DNA from: Hoplostethus atlanticus
Taxonomy: Eukaryota; Chordata; Actinopteri; Trachichthyiformes; Trachichthyidae
Reading direction: 5' to 3'
Assembly (NCBI GenBank): GCA_034670405.1
Contig: JAXDDX010000007.1
Location: 2,446,501 to 2,510,500 of the forward strand
DNA: 64,000 nucleotides
In this document: positions 34,701 through 49,797 of the stretch, piece by piece
Layout: each line of letters opens with the position of its first letter
How positions within the stretch are numbered: position 1 is the stretch's first letter
Position numbers and translations under genes: made by a program
The notes under the pieces: model-generated
The model's input: only the letters and a program-made list of their open reading frames with translations
Told to the model about the DNA's origin: nothing
Databases searched by the model: none

Positions 34701-37700
34701 CTCACTTCGTATCCCTTATTGACTCACGCTTGTCAGTGGAGTTATTCCTAGCTTCGGTGCTCTCCCTTTGAATGTGATCTGCTTCCTAAACCCCCAAGAA
34801 CGCCAACCTGACCTTTCCCCAAGCTTTTGCAAAGTGCAACTTTCTGGCTCATATTACTTTACTTAGCTTTACTTTACCGCCAGTAGTACCTCCAACTCAA
34901 AAGGTCCAATCCCATAATCCCCTGGAATCTACCCATCCACGACTATATGAAACTCTTACAGTCGGACCGAAACTTTGAGAACCTCCGAGGACCCTGAGAA
35001 AAACACTAGGTGATTATCAAGGCCAAGAATTTCAAGTCGATACTTGTGCCCTTCTGGATAAAAATCCTTCCTAAGTCATCTTGGAGAAGACAAACTTCTC
35101 AAGAAAGCGAGCACAGAGAATATCTTTACGGCTTGAGATGGGCTGTGTGCTGGACGTCACGCTATCAATTAAGACACACGACTGTTCGTTTCCCAGCTGG
35201 GAATTTCCCTACAGGGATCAAAAACGTATCACATTACCAAATGATCATCATGAAATGGGTTTCTGGTGGCTTTACGTAGCTCCTTCAGGGACCTGCGATG
35301 GAAACTTTCCTCACCTTGAACTCCAGCTCCATGCCGGTGACGTTCTCCCCCGGTTCGATCTGCGTCAGCCTCTGGATGTAGGAGTACAGGTTCCTGGCGG
35401 GGACCTCGGTATTCCCGCAGGCCACGGCCTCCAGCAGGGCGTCGTGGATGAAGACGTACTGGTCCTCCGTCTGCACCATGTAGTTCCTCTGGGAGCGCAT
35501 CAGCGTCACGTGGCCGTAGATGTCAATGGTCTTCTCGTGCTTGATTCGCTCTGTCATGGCGTCGATCACGATGAAGCAGCCCGTGCGGCCTACTCCAGCA
35601 CTGATGGGAAGAGAGAAGTTAATGTGGACTTCCCATATAACCTGGGGTATGCATTGTGTGTGTGTGTGTGCGTGTGTGTGCCCTAAAATTAAGATTTGGG
35701 ACACATGTTAATCCAGCCCGGTTTGCAAAACTCTGAGATGAGATATTCCAATAATCCCATACCTATTGTCCCTAAACCAACTAAGTATCATAAAGACGCC
35801 AGCCAGCAATATTCCGCACAAAGGACATAATAATTGACATTAGTGATGAGTCTGCAACACCGTCTCACTCGCATTAGGAGGATGTCCGCTCCTATCGACA
35901 CACAATCCTGAAATATAATACATTTAGCTGCCCACCCAAACACATTTCTGCTGCGCTAGTATCTAAATGGTGGAACACCCTGACCAAGCAGGTTTCTGCA
36001 AGTGAATAAAAACTTTCTTTATATGGTTAAATTAATATCAGTGTGTGTGTGTGTGTGTGTGTGCAGGTGCGCGTGCGTGTTGTTCAAGAGGGAATGAAAC
36101 TCCATTGAGTGATACAGGGGCTGGTAGATATGTTAAGGCACATTATGATGGAGTCTCGCCAGGGTAATTTCATTTGACTGATAATCCTGTTAGATATTCC
36201 ATTTGACTGCTAGGAAGATTAGGAAGATCTCCTCTCCTGCCAACCTCTACCCATCTCTCACTCCAACCCATCACTTTTTCTCTCTTGCATTGGCAGTTTT
36301 TTTTTTTTTTTAAAACCCCATTTTCCCTCTCCCATTCCTTCTTCCTTTAAGTCATTATTTCCATTCATGACGTTCCGGGTTTGACCTCACCTTCTCTCTC
36401 ATTCCGCACATATCTCCTCCTCTAGCTCCCCTCAATCATCATCCCTCAGCTTCCCTCCTCTCTCTCTCTCTCTCTGTACATTTATACCTCACTAATTCTC
36501 CCTCTGTATAGTGTTCCAGCGCTCCAGATTCCCTCTCATTCCCTCTATCTTCTCCCCCTCTCCCCCTCTCCCCCTCTCCCATCCCTGGAGAAGAGCAGAT
36601 AGCGGCTCCGTTCCAGCTCAGTGTGCCAGGATTGCGATGACAAGTTTCCAGAATCTTCCTTCCGACCGACGCGTGTGCCTCCTGCTGCTCAAACTGCGGC
36701 TTATTTTCAATATAAACTTATGAACCCAGATCTACCACCCCGCTTAAACGGTAAATAGTCAACAGTTAAAGCTACTTATGGAAAATGGGGTCAGAGTGAT
36801 GGCTGCTGTTGTTGTAAAACTCGGTGGTATCGGAGGTTGTTTCGGGAGGAATGCGAGCGTCTAAGCCAGTGAGAATGGTTTTGGGGTTTCCGTAATGGTA
36901 GGTCAATCTCAATTTCAGTTCGGGACCCGTGAATGATTTTTTATACGGGAGGTCTTGAACTCGTGGAGTTTCAGTTTCAGAGATTCTAAGGTTTATGAAA
37001 ATTACATTGCCAAGTAAAACCCAAAATAACAGTAAGTAAGTGTTTTCATGCATGCTCACAAACACACACAATCAAAGACCAATTTCTATTCGTAGGCCAC
37101 ATTGGATTGTGTCCTTGAGAATTTTGAGGCACATTATGCAGTACTGTTGCAGAGTGAACTAAACTAAACTAAACTAAAAAAGCAACATGAATGAGGCGAT
37201 ACACACACACACACACACCTGCAGTGGACGACCATGGGTCCTGCGTCTGGAGGGTTGCAGGCCTTGACCCTGCGCAGGAAGGACAAGAAGGGTGTGGGGT
37301 GTTCAGGCACCCCGTGGTCCGGCCATGCCGTGAACTGGAAATGACGAACCTCGCGCTTCTCATTGGAGCCACTCTGGAGGAGGAGGCGGGCAGTGTTACC
37401 ATACACACCTGTCTCAACATCGCATCATGCAGGCTGTTGGCTCGCACACATATTTCAGCAGTATAACAGTATATGTGTCCAAGCGGCATGCACCCAGGCT
37501 CACACAAAGGATGCATTTTACACCAGAAAGTCTGATAAAAATGCACTTCTATATCTATGAAACATAAAAAAAATACCTCAACTATAATAATATACTATAC
37601 AACTAATCGCACATGCATGCACGAATAGCAGCATGGACACACAAACACACACAACCTTGTAGAGGGCGAAGGTCCTGACAGAGTAGGTGGCCAGCTCCAC

Positions 37701-40700
37701 CGTGTCCAGCAGAGTGACCTGGATCAGGCCGTAGGTCTCTGTGCCCCGCGTCGGCCAGTACTGATCGCACTTCACCTACAGAGGAGGAGGAGGAGAGGCT
37801 GTGAGAGATGCGGAGCGGTTTCTGTATGTGTGTGTGTGTGTGTGTGTGTGTGCTGTATGTGCCGGTGTGTGAGAGAAACAGAGAGAAAGAGTGAGAGGGC
37901 TGACTTGGGTGCACGTCTACAAAGGTCAAAACCGGGGGTTTTGTTGAAGTGTTGAAACAGATTTGTGAGACAAAAAGTGCCTATAGAGACATCTGTGTGA
38001 ATGTGAAAGGTGTTTTAGTGAGTGTGTGTGTGTGAGAGAGAGAGAGAGAGAAAGAGAGAGACACACACGCATGCTGAAAGTTCTGCTTTCTAAGGTCTGA
38101 GATCCTGCCTAAGCCGTTTCCAATACTAACAACGGTGTGACGTGAATTGAATGTGCAGGTTGGTGGGCTCTCAAAGGCCAATTAGTACCTAATGTTCAGT
38201 CCTCGTGTGTTTGCACACTGCCCTACATTCCAACCCCCCCAAATCCCTACAAAACTGCACACAGCACACCAACTCCCAGCATGCTTAGCCACCGCAATGC
38301 ATTGAATTCCCCCGTATCCTGCAGCCATGTTTGTAGTTCTTTAGCTCGGCCTCAGAGACCAGAGAGGAGAAAAAAATCCCCAATGGAGAGGAAGGGGGAG
38401 GGGGGAGGGGGGCGCGCTGGCTGGCAGAATCAGGCCAAACCAAACGTTATGTGCTGATCCCTCCAGTCCTCAGATCAAAGACAGCGGGGAGCTCAGCTCA
38501 GCTCGCTCTGCATTCCACTGCTCCAGACTGGGGATTATGCGTTTTGGCCTGGGACGCTCGGGCTGTAATTACAGCTTTTCAACTGCCGTTTTCCCATCAG
38601 GCCTTGAGACGCTGTGGGGCTAGTGGGGACTGGAATGGCTGTCCGCGTAGGGGGGCCCCGACCGCTGCCAAATACTCAGCAGGATTGCCGTAAACGCCTG
38701 GAGTGAAGAATAAAATATACATTGATATATCGGCTAATTACATAAGTTGGCCCCGTCTGGGTGTTGGTACGAGTCCAACGCTAGAGCCATAGACTATATA
38801 TATATCATCTGAGTCTAGAATGGGTAAAGGCATAATGTTAAGTGGTGTTAAATGAGATTAAATAATTTGCCCAAACATACAGCCCACTACCTCCGCACAG
38901 ATATGGAGGTAGTGGGCTGGCGGATAAAGAACTAAGGGCAGCGCTCTGATTGTTTCATTGTTGTGCAGTTTTATAGCTGTGAAGAATTATATGAATCTCA
39001 GCTGGCATTCATAAAGGAGAGATTCGTCAATTTATGACACAGTAGAGTACCGGTTACATGGTTAGATGGTCTGGAAAGCACTAGCTATTATAGAAGTCCT
39101 CAACCCTGCACTGGCGCTGCATGAGGACTGCAGAGGTTTTCCAAATAATTCCCCCGATAATGCAACAAGCATGTGAAAAGTGGTATTTCTACAATGGCCA
39201 CATCTGTACTGTGTAGCCACAAGAGAAAGAGACAGTTGACGGTGTGATCATGCAAACTGTGGACACGAACGTGCCCCGTTTCTTAACTGTTGTGGTCACA
39301 ACGCAAACCCCCGTTTCAGATCGAGTTATGACCGTAAGTGCCTTGTGGTGAGTTGAAAACAATTCAGCATTCTCTCTCAACGCACTGGCTTTTGGACAGA
39401 AAGAAAAAGGGAGTAAAGCAGAAAAAAAAAAAAAAAAAAAGGTACTGGATAGGAAAAAGCGGTAAGGAGAAAACCGTGTGAGGGGAGGTTGCGTTTCACA
39501 AGGGGATTAGCAAAGGAGAGAAAGAGGGGTCTTGCCTTAGAGAAGAAATAAGAGGGCATCTGAGGGTCAAACAGACACAACAGAGACAGTTGGAAAAGTT
39601 GGAAAAGAGAGTTTTAACACAAAGCTCAGGTTATTAGGAAAAGGAGCACATGAGAGGACAGGATCATTTTCTGAACAGGGCTCTAGATATAATTGGTTAG
39701 CACTTAATCATGATTCACACCTCAAGCAGTACTTGCTCATTTCATTCTGACATGACATTACATGGAATATTTACTCAAGCGTACATTCTGTTAACCAGCG
39801 AAATGCCTCGAAGCAAAAAGGGTTTCTAATTCATTACCACTCACTCCAGCTTAGTTGTAATTGTAATCCCCCACAGTATCCCTCTATATTCTATTGTATT
39901 CTATTCTATTGTATTCTATTCTATCCTATCGATCTACTACATTATCCTGACCACCACCCAGTCTCCTCAGTGCTATCTCTACCTCGTCAGTCTTAGCCAT
40001 GACTCCTTTTAGCTTGGTCATCATAATGATAACGATGTTGGCTGCATTTAGGTTTAAGCAGTACTACATGTCCTGTCCTGTCGGTCCGGTCCGGTCCTGT
40101 CCGGTCCGGTCCTGTCCAGTCTGTGCTGTCCTGTCCTGTCCTATCTTGTCCTATCCTGTCCTGTCCTATCTTGTACTGTCCTGTCCTGTCCTGTCCTGTC
40201 CTATCTTGTCCTGTCCTGTCCGGTCCTGTCCAGTCTGTGCTGTCCTGTCCTGTCCTATCTTGTCCTATCCTGTCCTGTCCTATCTTGTACTGTCCTGTCC
40301 TGTCCTGTCCTATCTTGTCCTGTCCTGTCCGGTCCTGTCCAGTCTGTGCTGTCCTGTCCTGTCCTATCTTGTCCTATCCTGTCCTGTCCTGTCCTGTCCT
40401 ATCTTGTCCTGTCCTGTCCGGTCCTGTCCAGTCTGTGCTGTCCTGTCCTGTCCTATCTTGTCCTATCCTATCCTATCCTATCCTATCCTATCCTGTCCTG
40501 TCCTGTCCTGTCCTATCTTGTACTGTCCTCTCCTATCTTGTCCTATCTTGTCCTATCTTGTCCTATCTTGTCCTGTCCTGTCCGGTCCTGTCCTATCTTG
40601 TCCTATCCTATCCTATCCTGTCCTGTCCTATCTTGTCCTGTCCTATCCTGTCCTATCCTGACCTGTCCTATCTTGTCCTGTCCTATCCTGTCCTGTCCTA

Positions 40701-42181
40701 TCTTGTCCTGTCCTGTCCTATCTTGTCCTGTCCTGTCCTGTCCAGTCCAGTCCAGTCCAGTCCTGTCCTATCCTTGTCCTGTCCTATCTTGTCCTGGCCT
40801 GTCCTGTCCAGTCCAGTCCAGTCCTGTCCTATCTTGTCCTGTCCTATCTTGTCCAGTCCAGTCCTGTCCTGTCCTGTCCTATCCTGTCCTGTCCTCTTCC
40901 GCCCCATTCCTTCTTGTCTTGTGATTTCGGCTGGACCCGTCCTGTCCTGCTACATCCATTCCAACCTAATTTGTCCTGTCCTTTTCATTACACTGCATTC
41001 CAACCAAGCATACTCTACCGTACACTACCCTACTCTCCTCAACTGTACCCTGCTAACCCTACCCTAACCCTCTAACCCTACCCTATCCTTCCATATCCTA
41101 CCCCTACGATACCCCATCTTTCCTATCCTACCCTACTGTACTCTATCCTACCATAACTCTGTCCTACCCTGTCCTACCCTACCCTATGCCACCTCATATA
41201 ATAAGGTCCTTACCAATAACCAGTTCTGGCCCCACCCAAAACCTGAGCTATAATTTTATCCCATCTTTCTGCTCCAGTTTGTCTGTGTGCTGTTCTATCC
41301 TACCTGTCCTACTCCAATTCTCCACCTGCCTCCGTCTTCTATTCTGTCCTACCCGTCTTACCCGTGACTTCTCCTCCAGCTTGGTCATCATGATGATGTT
41401 GGCTGTGTGCTGTTCCCAGACCAGCCTCCAGAAGTCGCAGAAGGTCTCGGGAAGGGAGCCCTGCGTGGCGATGTAGGCGTTCTGACGGCGGTAGCCGTCG
41501 ATATAGTTAGCGTTGATGTAGTCGCTGCCCGGGACACCTGGAGGGAGTGGAGGTTAGGGAGGGTGGAGGGAAAGAGAGGGGTGACAACAGAGAGAGAGAA
41601 GGGTAACAGATGAATCAACTAAATGCTACTGAATGTCTCTGCACTAATCACACGAAAACGTTTCCTTGTGCACGCAATTTACCTTACAGATGAACCTTCT
41701 GATTCCTTCTCATTCACAATGAAATCATCTATATGGATTATTTCAAATATATTGCCGTGCAAGCAGCAGGGCTATGTCCCGGTAATAAAGGGTGAGGATC
41801 ATTTGAGGTCGGGGTAGGGAGCTTACTGTTTTCACAGTGGGCCCAGTGTCCTTTGGTGTTGGATTGTTCAGCCGTCTTGTTTTATAATACATGCTAAGAC
41901 GATCACAGGCCTAATCTGACTATACTCTGGATGTGTCGCTTTGAATGGCAATATGACTGTAAGGCCGTCTCTGTGTAAGACTCAGCTGACACTGCTTGTC
42001 CTGGAGGGGAATTGTGTTGCGTGTGTGTGCACGCGAGCGAGCGTGTGACTGTGTGTACATGCATGTGTGTGTGTGTGTGTGTGTCTGTGTGCGTTTGATT
42101 TAGGATCAGTCCTGCTCATCTGGGGCCTAATACCATAATCCCAAAAATCACTGAGTCACAGCTCAAAAACGCACGCACGCA

Positions 42182-42222
<41 letters not shown>

Positions 42223-44716
42223 GTACAGTCAGAGTACAGCCGTGACCTGATTCTGCCGAAGTGGGACACTCTTCTGAGGACAGTTTATATTTAAAAGATA
42301 GAAAAGTCAACGGCCAGACGCTAGAATCACAACATGAAGAAACTCTTTCAGCAGATTCCTCCTCGAGCAGCGCATGCCCCATGCAATCCTACAAACCCAA
42401 CTGACCATCACACACACACACACACACACACACACGAATACACATGTTTAAATGACAGAGGAACGTGAGGTGTTTATACATCTTATTTTAAATGGGGTGG
42501 GAACAGACGGCAAGGAGAGTTTCTAACATATGTTTATCAACCCCAGTCTTTAAAAGGCAGCTTGACTAAAAGCTTTAATGTGCTGCAACTTAATTGCACG
42601 GGAGAACAGCAAAAACCCTGTGCAGTTAGTGGATTACACACACGCGCACACACACACACACAGACATACACACACACACACACACACACCCGAGATGAGT
42701 TTCTACACAGGCTTGGCAGTGAGTGTCTGTGCATGAATGTGTCTGCAAGAGAGTGGCAACAAAGTGCATACACTTTATGAGTGTGTGTGTGTGTGTGTGT
42801 GTGTATGTATGCATCTGCTTGCGTGTGTTTGGACATGCTCAAGTGTATATGTGTTTTTTGAGCTGAAAGAAAGACAGACAGCCAGGGCTCCAGGACAGGA
42901 GGGGGTGGAAGGGCTGCTCACACATGCTCTACCCAGATAAGGCTCATCTGTTCGGGCTTGGCCTCCCACTGCCTCCCTCTCTCCACACTGGAGCTGCCAG
43001 TTTCTCCGCCTCAGGTCTTTCTCGGCTGAGGTGGGTGAGCGAGCTTCAGAACGCACACCGAGAACAGGACTGGGAGAGACTCTGTTTTCTCTTCTCATTT
43101 TAGACCAGCCAGAAGAAGCAAATCCAATATAATGGACGTACTATGAAAATATATGAGTAAATAGTATGTGGAATACAGTGAGTATAGTATCATTTACCCC
43201 CATAGCATTACAAAATGCCCACGAGAGAACATAACAATTCAGTGACTGGGTTCCAGTGTGTGGAAAGAGCAGTTTGAAATGCTGCGTAACCATTGGCAGC
43301 ACTAATGACTTTACAAATTGGAATTGGGAAACACTGAAATAATGTGTTCTGCAGCTGATCTATCTGATGGTCTTCCACAGCACGGCACCTTCTCATCTAG
43401 CACATCTATTGGCCATTAATGGGCCATGCTTCGTGTATTGGCAGCTGTTTTGAGAAACGCTCATCACAGACTTTTACATTCACGCACACACACACACACA
43501 CACACAAATGTATACGTACACATATATCTACCTAAACACACACACAGAGTGTCGTACCTTCGATGCTGGAGAGAATGACCCTGGAGTGGTCGTAGGCGAT
43601 GACGTTTGCGTAACGGTTCTTTGGCTTGTTGACCTCCAAGTTGGAGTTCTCCCATGTGAACTGCTGACCAGGGTCAACGGACTACAAAACACATAGGTCA
43701 AAGGTCAATGGACCAGAGGTCAAAAGAATATAAATGATGAAGATAGCTTGACAGGGTTGCATGTTTTAGTTACGCTTTTATTTAAAAAAAAATGCTCAGT
43801 ATTGGTTTAGTTTTTATTACATTTTAATTTAGGTAGTTTTCAAATACTCATACCTATATAGAGTGTATTCATAGTACGTATTTTGTGCTCTACTATCAAA
43901 GTAAATGTCTTTTGATGGCCATAGCATATATGACGAGAGTCATTGATTGTTAGATGTGGACATCTCTCTTTCCAAATGTCCATGAAATATCAAAGCAACT
44001 GATAACCAACTATAACTGAGTGCCACTTTTCAACCCTTTTAGTGCTGACAGGCCTGAAAGCACTGCACACAGCTGCTCTATGTTGCTGTCTAATTCTCCA
44101 ATACGATGTTACCTGCTTAAAAGGAGGAAGACGTAGCCTGGCGCGGAGGCTGTTAGCTCTTAAAAGCTGCCCTGCAGTCAGGGCACAAATAGTTCTCTAA
44201 AAAGGCAAGCATCAGGCAACTACCATAGATCTGAGTTTACTGGCATTTACCCGTCACGCTGTACCGAAAACAACACGACGCGACAATTAACAAGTCAGCA
44301 TCCTGTTTAAAGCGAGAAACAATCACGTAGGGGCTTTTTTTCTGCAGAAGACCAGGGAAAGATGATGAAAAATGCGCTAAATTCCTCTGGGAGCAAAAGG
44401 ATGGCTGTGTTAGACCAACACATTAAGTTCCTGGAGGGTAATTATAGTGTAACCGTTGCTGTTAGCCGGGAGAGGCAGACATGAGGTCATTATGGGGCTG
44501 TCAATACAGAGGGCCGGAGAGGGAGAGAGCCAGAGCAATTTAGCAATTCTGAATATTTTACGACACATAATTATGGTTAGGTTAGGGGGAAAAAATGGAC
44601 AGGAGTGGGACTGGATGAGTGCATGTGTGTGTGTGTGTGTGTGTACACAGTGCTGCTTTCTGTTCGCTGCCCGCCATCATCATGTGTGTCTGATTATTAC
44701 ACCGCAATCATTTCTG

Positions 44717-44752
<36 letters not shown>

Positions 44753-46786
44753 CGATCCCTCCTCCATCCATCTCTCTCCCTCCCTCGTTAAGGGTTCAGC
44801 GCTGAACAAAGCACACAGTCATCGCCGAGAGAATGTGTGGCTCGACAGAGTGGTTCCAACTCACACCACAATTACATATGGCTTCTCCCTGGCTGTCTCA
44901 CCCCCCCCCCTCCTTTATTCTTTCTCTCCTGTTGCTTTCTCTCTAAAACATTGTTACTCTTTTTCTTTGCACAATTGTTGTCTTTCTCTCCTTCTATACA
45001 TGCATCTCTGTCTCTCGCTCTCTTCTGGTAGCCAATTAGAGCCCTTTGTCTCGGTAGAATTCTCTACCCAGAAGCCATTGGTCTAAACATATTTTTTGCA
45101 GCGGGAAAAAAACCCAATCCCCCCCCCCTTTAATAGCTCTCTGTAGAGCTCATTGTAATAGTAGCACTGTTTGCTACACAGACAGCATGTTGGAAAATAC
45201 TACTGATGTTTTGTTTTGGTAGAGCTATTTAGCTGCACAGCTCAGCACACCGTGTTCTGGCGCATCATTATCTCCAAGCAGATGTGTTTTTTTTTTTTTT
45301 CTGTTTCACATTAAATGCGCCGCAAGTTTTAAGGAAACTAATCAAAAAGCTTTTCTGCAGAGAGCACTTACTTCCCCCTATCTCTCGGTAACTCTGCTCT
45401 GTCTCTCCCCCCTTTTATTTCTATCTCTGCGATTCTCTTTCTCAGCCAGAGCGTAGAAACGAGGGCTTGATAACCATCTGGCTGTAAGCAAAACTGTCTT
45501 TGAGCTCGCAATTTCAATTTCCCCCGACTGGGAGTCTTCATTCAATAGAGACACTCATATTTGTATAGATAACGACGTGACAGCAGAGGGAGGACGAGGG
45601 AGTCGAAAGCGCGCTTTATCTTGTAACTGTCTACGTGGGCAAATCAGGATACAACTTAGCTGAACTGAAATACATACAGCGAGTCCACAGTGTCAACCAC
45701 TGAAGTTGAAATTGAACAAAAAACGAGGCGTCAACAACAATCGTAGCGGCGGGAACTTCGTCGAAACCGGATGAATTACTTGAATTGAAGATTTTCAGGG
45801 AGAGATAATCCGCAGTCGTACCTCGTACTCTTGAGAGAACTTGAGATTGTCGTTCGCCTTCAGGCGCTCGATGTGATCCGCCAGCTCAGAGATGGGGATG
45901 GGCGGGTGACTCGCCATGCCTGCCGAGCACAGAAATAGAGAAAAAAGTGCCATTTTGATACATGGACAGCTGAGCTCCTTTTGGAGGAAAATGTTAAGAG
46001 TTATGATTCTCAGAGGAGGTGTTGTTTAGTGTTCTGTCCACGGCCGGCAGAGGAAGCAAATGGAGTTTTTTGTTAAGTGACCATTTTCTCTCCAGGCAGA
46101 CAGAAGGAACAATGTGCATGTTCTGAAAGTTACTGAGGCATAATAACATGTCCTCAAGAGTGTAGGCACATTGCTGGTGTGGCCAAAAAACAGATTATGA
46201 CACAGGCGGTTAAAAATTCAGCATGACAATGTATCTGGATATTTCAAGACGTATTTCTTGATTTCCCGGGGAGCGTTTTGATGTGAGGTTATGTTGTTTC
46301 ATTTTTTAAGCAGCGTTATCCTTGATGGGATGAAGTTAGTTAGCCTGGTAGCCTGACGATGTGACAAGGAGAGAGAAACAGAGAGAGAAAGGAAAGAAAG
46401 AAAGAAAGAAATAACAAAGGAAAGAAAGAAAAGTAAGAAAGAAACAAAGGAAAGAAAGAAAAAGTAAGAAAGAAACAAAGAAAGAAAGAAAGAACAAAGG
46501 AAAGAAAGAAAAAAGCAAAGAAAGAACAAAGGAAAGAAAGAAAAACTAAGTAAGATAGAAAGAAAGAAATAAAGAAAGGAAGAAAGAAAGCGAGAAAGAA
46601 AGAAAGAGAAGGAAAAAGAAAGAACAAAACAACGCAAACAATGACGGCTGATAGCGGAGAGGATCTTCGGCCAACTAACTTGACAAACGCTGATAACCGC
46701 GGTACACTGATACACGGTAGGCTGAAAAGGGAAACAACACCAGGATTAATCTGATCAATACAAAAACAACCAACAGCATACTGTGC

Positions 46787-46825
<39 letters not shown>

Positions 46826-47543
46826 TTCCGTCGTCTACCTGGAGTCTGGAAGTTGATTCTGCGTAGCTCCACGGGATCGGTGGGATGGTGGGAGGACATG
46901 GCTTTGCTACAGGGAAAACTGCCCTTCCTGCCCTCAGCCTCAGCCCTTTTCCTGGATCAACACAACAACAACACACACACCCTTTAACCTCTCCACGCAC
47001 CTGACGCCACGGAGGAGTGCATCGTTTCAGTAGATTACCACTTTATGATACGTCTATTGGGATCCATTATGGAAAAAGCCATTCCTACTGATACTGAACA
47101 GCCACTGTGGTAACAGGTAGAGTTTGTTTACCTGTCAGGTTTGCTGGATCCAAACAGAGACAGGAGCACATGGAGGAGGAGATGAAGACAAATAACATTA
47201 GTGCTCAGTCTCAAAGCATCCCCAAACCTCCCTCCCTCTCTCTCTCACCCCTTATCACACTGAACACTTTTACCGCCCCTCTTTCTCTCCCTCCCTCCCT
47301 CCTACCTTGCCTCCATCATTCTGCCCTCACCTTTTGAAGAGGAGAATGGCGATGACGATGCAGACGATGAAGATGACAGCCAGCACAGGCCCCACCACCC
47401 ACAGCAGCCCCTCCTCCTCGTCCACGATTGGCTGAGGGTCCACGTCCGATGAGGTCACGGGGTCGGAGTAGGGGCTAGTGGCGTACATAGTCTAGAGGAA
47501 GACAGGACAGGTGGACAGGTTGGCATAAACTGAATACATAAAC

Positions 47544-47590
<47 letters not shown>

Positions 47591-49004
47591 ACACTCACGT
47601 TCTCCGACAGGTCTAGCAGCGCGAGCACGAAGAACACGTACTCCTGTCCGTTCTGCAGCGGGCGGTTGCGGAAGTCGCCGTAGTTCCGCCCATCGCCCAG
47701 TGTGAACTCCAGGGGGAGGGTCTTAAAGTGAGCGGTCACGTAGGACCTGGGATCCGATTGGCTGGCCTGTCTGCGTACGCGGAGGGCGCGGCTGACACTG
47801 GTCCTGTTGATCTCTTTGAGGAGCTGAAGGGGGGGGGGGGGATTGAGGGAGGATGGAGATAAAAAGATAGCATAGAGTGGTAGGATAGAGAGGAAAAGAG
47901 AGGGTGAAGAGAGGGAGGGAGAGAGAGAGTGACGGAGATAAGGAGGAAAGGAGAGAGAGGACAGTGGACTATGATTTGATTTTCATCCTAATGTTCAAAC
48001 AAAGTGCCGCATCAAAGCCCATGCCACTGGGTGTTGAGAGTACTCATCTTTCCTCAACGTTTCCTTTACATTCCTGCATTTTCACAATTTAAAACAACTA
48101 TTTGGAAAAAAGGTTTTGACACTTTTTTCTACACAAAATCCTATGGACTATAGAGCGTTGAGTGTGAATGTCAACAACTGAACTGGCCACCACATTTACC
48201 TGTTGAGAAAGTGAGTCAAAACTCCATCCAAACTAATCTCACACTCCTGTCTCCTCCTGTGCCTTCTGAAAAGTGGACTGAGGGTGATGAAGACTTCAGC
48301 ATAAGGGGGACGTGGAGTTAGGTGGGAAATGTGAAAGCACCGTTTGGATTGAACAGGCGAAGCGTGACCATCGCACCGTGTTGTCACGGCTACAACAGGC
48401 CCGACTCTTTATACAAAAACAAAAACTGCCAGTAGGCTCAACACTTTTGTTTGTTGACTTGAAAATGTTGACACACAATGTTCTCCCATCAATCCAGGGA
48501 AGAAGACACCGTGTCTTGTCAGATACACAAGGAATAAGGTGATGGATGAAACGCAACCCCCTTGGGTGTTGCACATTTTCTCACACAAACCCTCAAAGCT
48601 GTGTGTGTGTGTGAGTAGGTCTGAGGAGACAACTGCATTCACATTGTCTTTAAATATTTAGTTATTCTCAGTCAGATTATTGTTTTCGTTACTGCCTTTT
48701 TTTGTTTTTTGTTTCTTTTGCAGTTTTAATTGATTTTCCAGCATATGGTTTCATAACAAACAGTCAGACACCATCGCTGCAATGCTACACCTCTGAATGT
48801 CACTTGGCCACATCATCACTGTCAGTATTAGACCATCAACTTTACACACACCCTTTCATTACATCAAGTAGCAGACATATTGTTTTATAATGTCATCCTC
48901 ATCATCATCATCACTCACCCTCTACAATAAAACTCACCTTATGTTGAGGTTTTTATCATTCATACTTGATTAATTCATTCACACCACTTCCCATTAACTA
49001 GAGC

Positions 49005-49062
<58 letters not shown>

Positions 49063-49627
49063 TAATAGCCATTAATTAACTATCACCCCCAGCCCGCTGC
49101 ATGTCTCACCTCATCTAGGTTCATCTGGTCCGGCTCCTCCCAGGGATTCAGGAACTTCCCTCCTCTCTGCTTCTTCAGCGGCGCCACCACCACATAGTAA
49201 CCCCTAGCAACACAACGAGCACAAGTATGTGGGTCAGGAAATATGCCACACACTAGACAATTGAAGTGTTTCATTATTTCAGCCTCCGCGGTAAAAAAAA
49301 ATCGATCCTCTTCACAACTGATGTTTCCCATTTTAAAGATGGTCTGTGGAGAAGTTTGTCATTAATATATTGCTGTTGCAATAGTGATGCCGCATTCTAA
49401 CACTTGAAAAAGACCACTGCTGTTCACAAGGGGCCAGCTAGGAGGCACGTCTTTGAAACTAAGTAGAAGAAAACTCTCAACGGAGAGGGGGATTTTTAAG
49501 TAGCGGCCAACCAGCAGAGTGCCAAATTTGAAAGGAATCCACCAGTTTTTGGTAGATTGGCTATTGGTCAACTTACCCATCCGGCGATGAAAACATTGTC
49601 CCCAGTAGATCCTTCACTCCATGTCTG

Positions 49628-49658
<31 letters not shown>

Positions 49659-49684
49659 GTCTGTCTATCTATCTATCTATCTAC

Positions 49685-49719
<35 letters not shown>

Positions 49720-49732
49720 CCTATCTATCTAC

Positions 49733-49797
<65 letters not shown>

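Larger units (their letters stand above)
37776..41361. other. ptprd D1 intron, repeat-rich
   Basis: The pentanucleotide array at 40066-40905 sits here, preceded by a TTCTA/TTGTA-type pentamer run (39890-39931) and followed by degenerate CCTAC-type sequence to about 41190. No exon seen. Confidence 0.65.

Noticed and set aside
39999-41067. Long open frames of up to 314 codons (Leu/Ser/Cys/Pro repeats)
   Set aside because: They are produced by the stop-free pentanucleotide array in all frames; no coding signal.
41050-41095. Telomere-like TAACCC motifs
   Set aside because: Only a few imperfect units in a degenerate CCTAC-type region next to the pentamer array; not an interstitial telomere.
46299-46715. 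Phe/Ser-rich membrane-like frames on the minus strand
   Set aside because: Low-complexity purine tract read in reverse.
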